A stretch of DNA of 44,054 nt from Methanoculleus sp. (GTDB lineage: Archaea > Halobacteriota > Methanomicrobia > Methanomicrobiales > Methanoculleaceae), in the NCBI GenBank assembly GCA_018433835.1, contig JAHDQM010000036.1, forward strand, positions 1 to 44,054. Reading direction: 5' to 3'. Shown here in pieces: positions 43,253 to 44,054 of this stretch. Positions within the stretch are counted from its first letter, which is position 1; the number at the start of each line of letters is the position of its first letter. The notes under the pieces were generated by a model that was given only the letters and a program-made list of their open reading frames with translations, was not told the origin of the DNA and did no database searches. A program made the translations under genes and the position numbers.

Positions 43253-43618
43253 GGTGATCGTTGGTGGGTTGGCGGCGCGGGATATGAATCTTATCTGCCG
43301 GACGGGGACCGGTCGGGCATGGTGGCAGGGGATTCGATCTTAACGCGGTTGATGGGGCTGATTTGGGCTCAACCGGCACGCATGAGGTGCCCGACCGGTC
43401 CCTGCTGACCATAGCCGGGCGCCCTGAGGTAGAGTAATGGAAGGCATGCCGTTCGTCCACTGGAAGTGCAACTCAACGAGGAGCAGGGCCGCCGGCAGAA
43501 AGTATTTGAAGGGGAGGAGGAATCATCAGACCGGAAGACGGAGCTCAGACTGCTTACAGGAAAAGAGAGGCGTCGTCAGGGAGCAGAACGATATCGCATA
43601 CCGAACCGGAGGAGTAAG
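43253..43618. promoter_or_regulatory. Divergent promoter region before the GyrI-like gene
   Basis: No gene is supported here. AAGTATTTGAAG (about 43499-43510) is TATA-like for the + strand gene at 43619, whose ribosome site GGAGGAG lies at 43609-43614. Confidence 0.4.
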
Positions 43619-44054
43619 ATGCCAAGAGTATCGAACATTGATATTTTACGAAAAAGGGAGCAACCAACCTTATCGATCCGCATCAAAACAAAAGTAGAAA
43701 ATTTACCCATGCTGATTGGTGAAAGTTACGGCAAAATGGCTGCTTATCTGAAAGAACTGGGGGAATATCTATCGGACGTTCCGTACGTGGCTTATCACAA
43801 CAGGGATATGCAAAATCTCGCTGTGGAGATCGGGTTTCCCGTATCGAAGGCATTGCCTGGAAAGGGAGATATTCAAGCGGGCTCTATTCCAGAAGAAGTT
43901 GTCCCAAAATGCCGTTACCGGGAGGGGGACACCCGCTCGAAACTCTTCGAGTGTCTCAAACTCCCTCCGGTCGCACCTCCTCGGACCCTCCCCCGAGTGG
44001 CGATACCCAATGGAAAGCCGTTTCACCATTTTTGCCTTGAGTATGGTTCAGATG
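43619..44054 (+). CDS. GyrI-like small-molecule binding protein, disrupted C-terminus (partial at window end)
   Basis: The frame opens at ATG 43619 after a GGAGGAG ribosome site and is still open at the window end. Its first ~95 residues (NIDILRKREQPTLSIRIKTK; GESYGKMAAYLKELGEYL; PVSKALPGKGDIQAGSIPE) match the GyrI/AraC-effector-binding-type domain. From about residue 95 the expected KVVFCxYRGPY continuation is missing. The sequence instead becomes KCRYREGDTRSKLFECLKLP, which coincides with the dispersed repeat at 43935-43964. The gene was probably broken by a repeat element, or an in-frame fusion to one. The original function (ligand sensing or drug binding) is a family-level guess. Confidence 0.65.
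   Translation, partial: MPRVSNIDILRKREQPTLSIRIKTKVENLPMLIGESYGKMAAYLKELGEYLSDVPYVAYHNRDMQNLAVEIGFPVSKALPGKGDIQAGSIPEEVVPKCRYREGDTRSKLFECLKLPPVAPPRTLPRVAIPNGKPFHHFCLEYGSD
43935..43964 (-). repeat. Dispersed palindromic repeat (copy 3) inside the GyrI-like gene
   Basis: Read on the - strand, GGAGTTTGAGACACTCGAAG then AGTTTCGAGC matches the copy at 41296 at 25 of 30 positions. Its stem is CTCGAA (43936-43941) with TTCGAG (43946-43951). Confidence 0.5.

Noticed and set aside
43437..43697. 86-codon frame before the GyrI-like gene
   Set aside because: Arg/Ser-rich without motif, and it runs through the ribosome site and start of the better frame at 43619.

Overview
The window comes from a methanogenic archaeon, most likely a Methanomicrobiales member such as Methanoculleus or a relative. 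The reasons are the end of an mtr operon (energy-conserving methyl-H4MPT:coenzyme M methyltransferase), class III-type pilins with the archaeal SPVIG signal, a PGF-CTERM-like anchor, AT-rich TATA promoters in a GC-rich background, and no bacterial housekeeping genes. The lineage is an inference. I saw no rRNA, tRNA or CRISPR array.

Layout. 1-1429: mtr operon end (an MtrA-tail/MtrG reading frame, then mtrH). 1691-2140: small antitoxin gene and a RelE-like toxin gene frameshifted near its start. 2321-2524: a 204-bp non-coding mobile element with IS6-like ends and a perfect 8-bp target duplication. 2569-3564: EF-Tu-like protein with an eroded G domain. 3718-5936: BtuC/BtuD-type permease and ATPase. 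6178-7338: pilin remnant, a GC-rich hairpin block and an OGG1-type glycosylase. 7648-12190: lipoprotein, a pilin pair and a secreted 5'-nucleotidase.

The centre (12323-29394) is the most interesting part. On the + strand lies a CobN/BchH-type chelatase large subunit with an ABC-2 exporter. Converging on it is a tightly overlapping - strand operon: CbiZ, ChlI-like AAA+, ChlD-like AAA+/VWA, substrate-binding protein, permease and ATPase of a FecBCD/BtuFCD importer, a NifH-NifD fusion, and a second NifD/K-like subunit. A three-part metal chelatase next to a nitrogenase-like reductase mirrors the chlorophyll pathway (BchHID plus BchLNB/XYZ). Here both sit in a methanogen with tetrapyrrole/corrinoid salvage and transport genes. 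The layout differs from the F430 enzyme CfbCD, where the two subunits are separate and the NifD-like part is a homodimer. I infer an uncharacterised tetrapyrrole or corrinoid modification pathway.

Downstream, 29862-34604 is an archaeal type IV pilus/Tad-like operon (motor ATPase, double TadC-like membrane protein, two pilin-like proteins). 35102-37938 holds a JAMM-like protein, a BtuF-like binding protein and a TIM-barrel isomerase. 37945-41154 holds a hypothetical gene and an ECF transporter (T, fused A-A, S). 41155-41637 is an unusual region with a 39-bp tandem repeat and hairpins. It is followed by a surface protein, a histone-deacetylase-family hydrolase, and a GyrI-like protein that runs off the window and loses homology where a dispersed repeat begins.

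Four loci concern cobalamin or metal uptake (btuCD, cobN, the cbiZ operon, btuF), and several share short AT-rich palindromic promoter motifs that may reflect common control.
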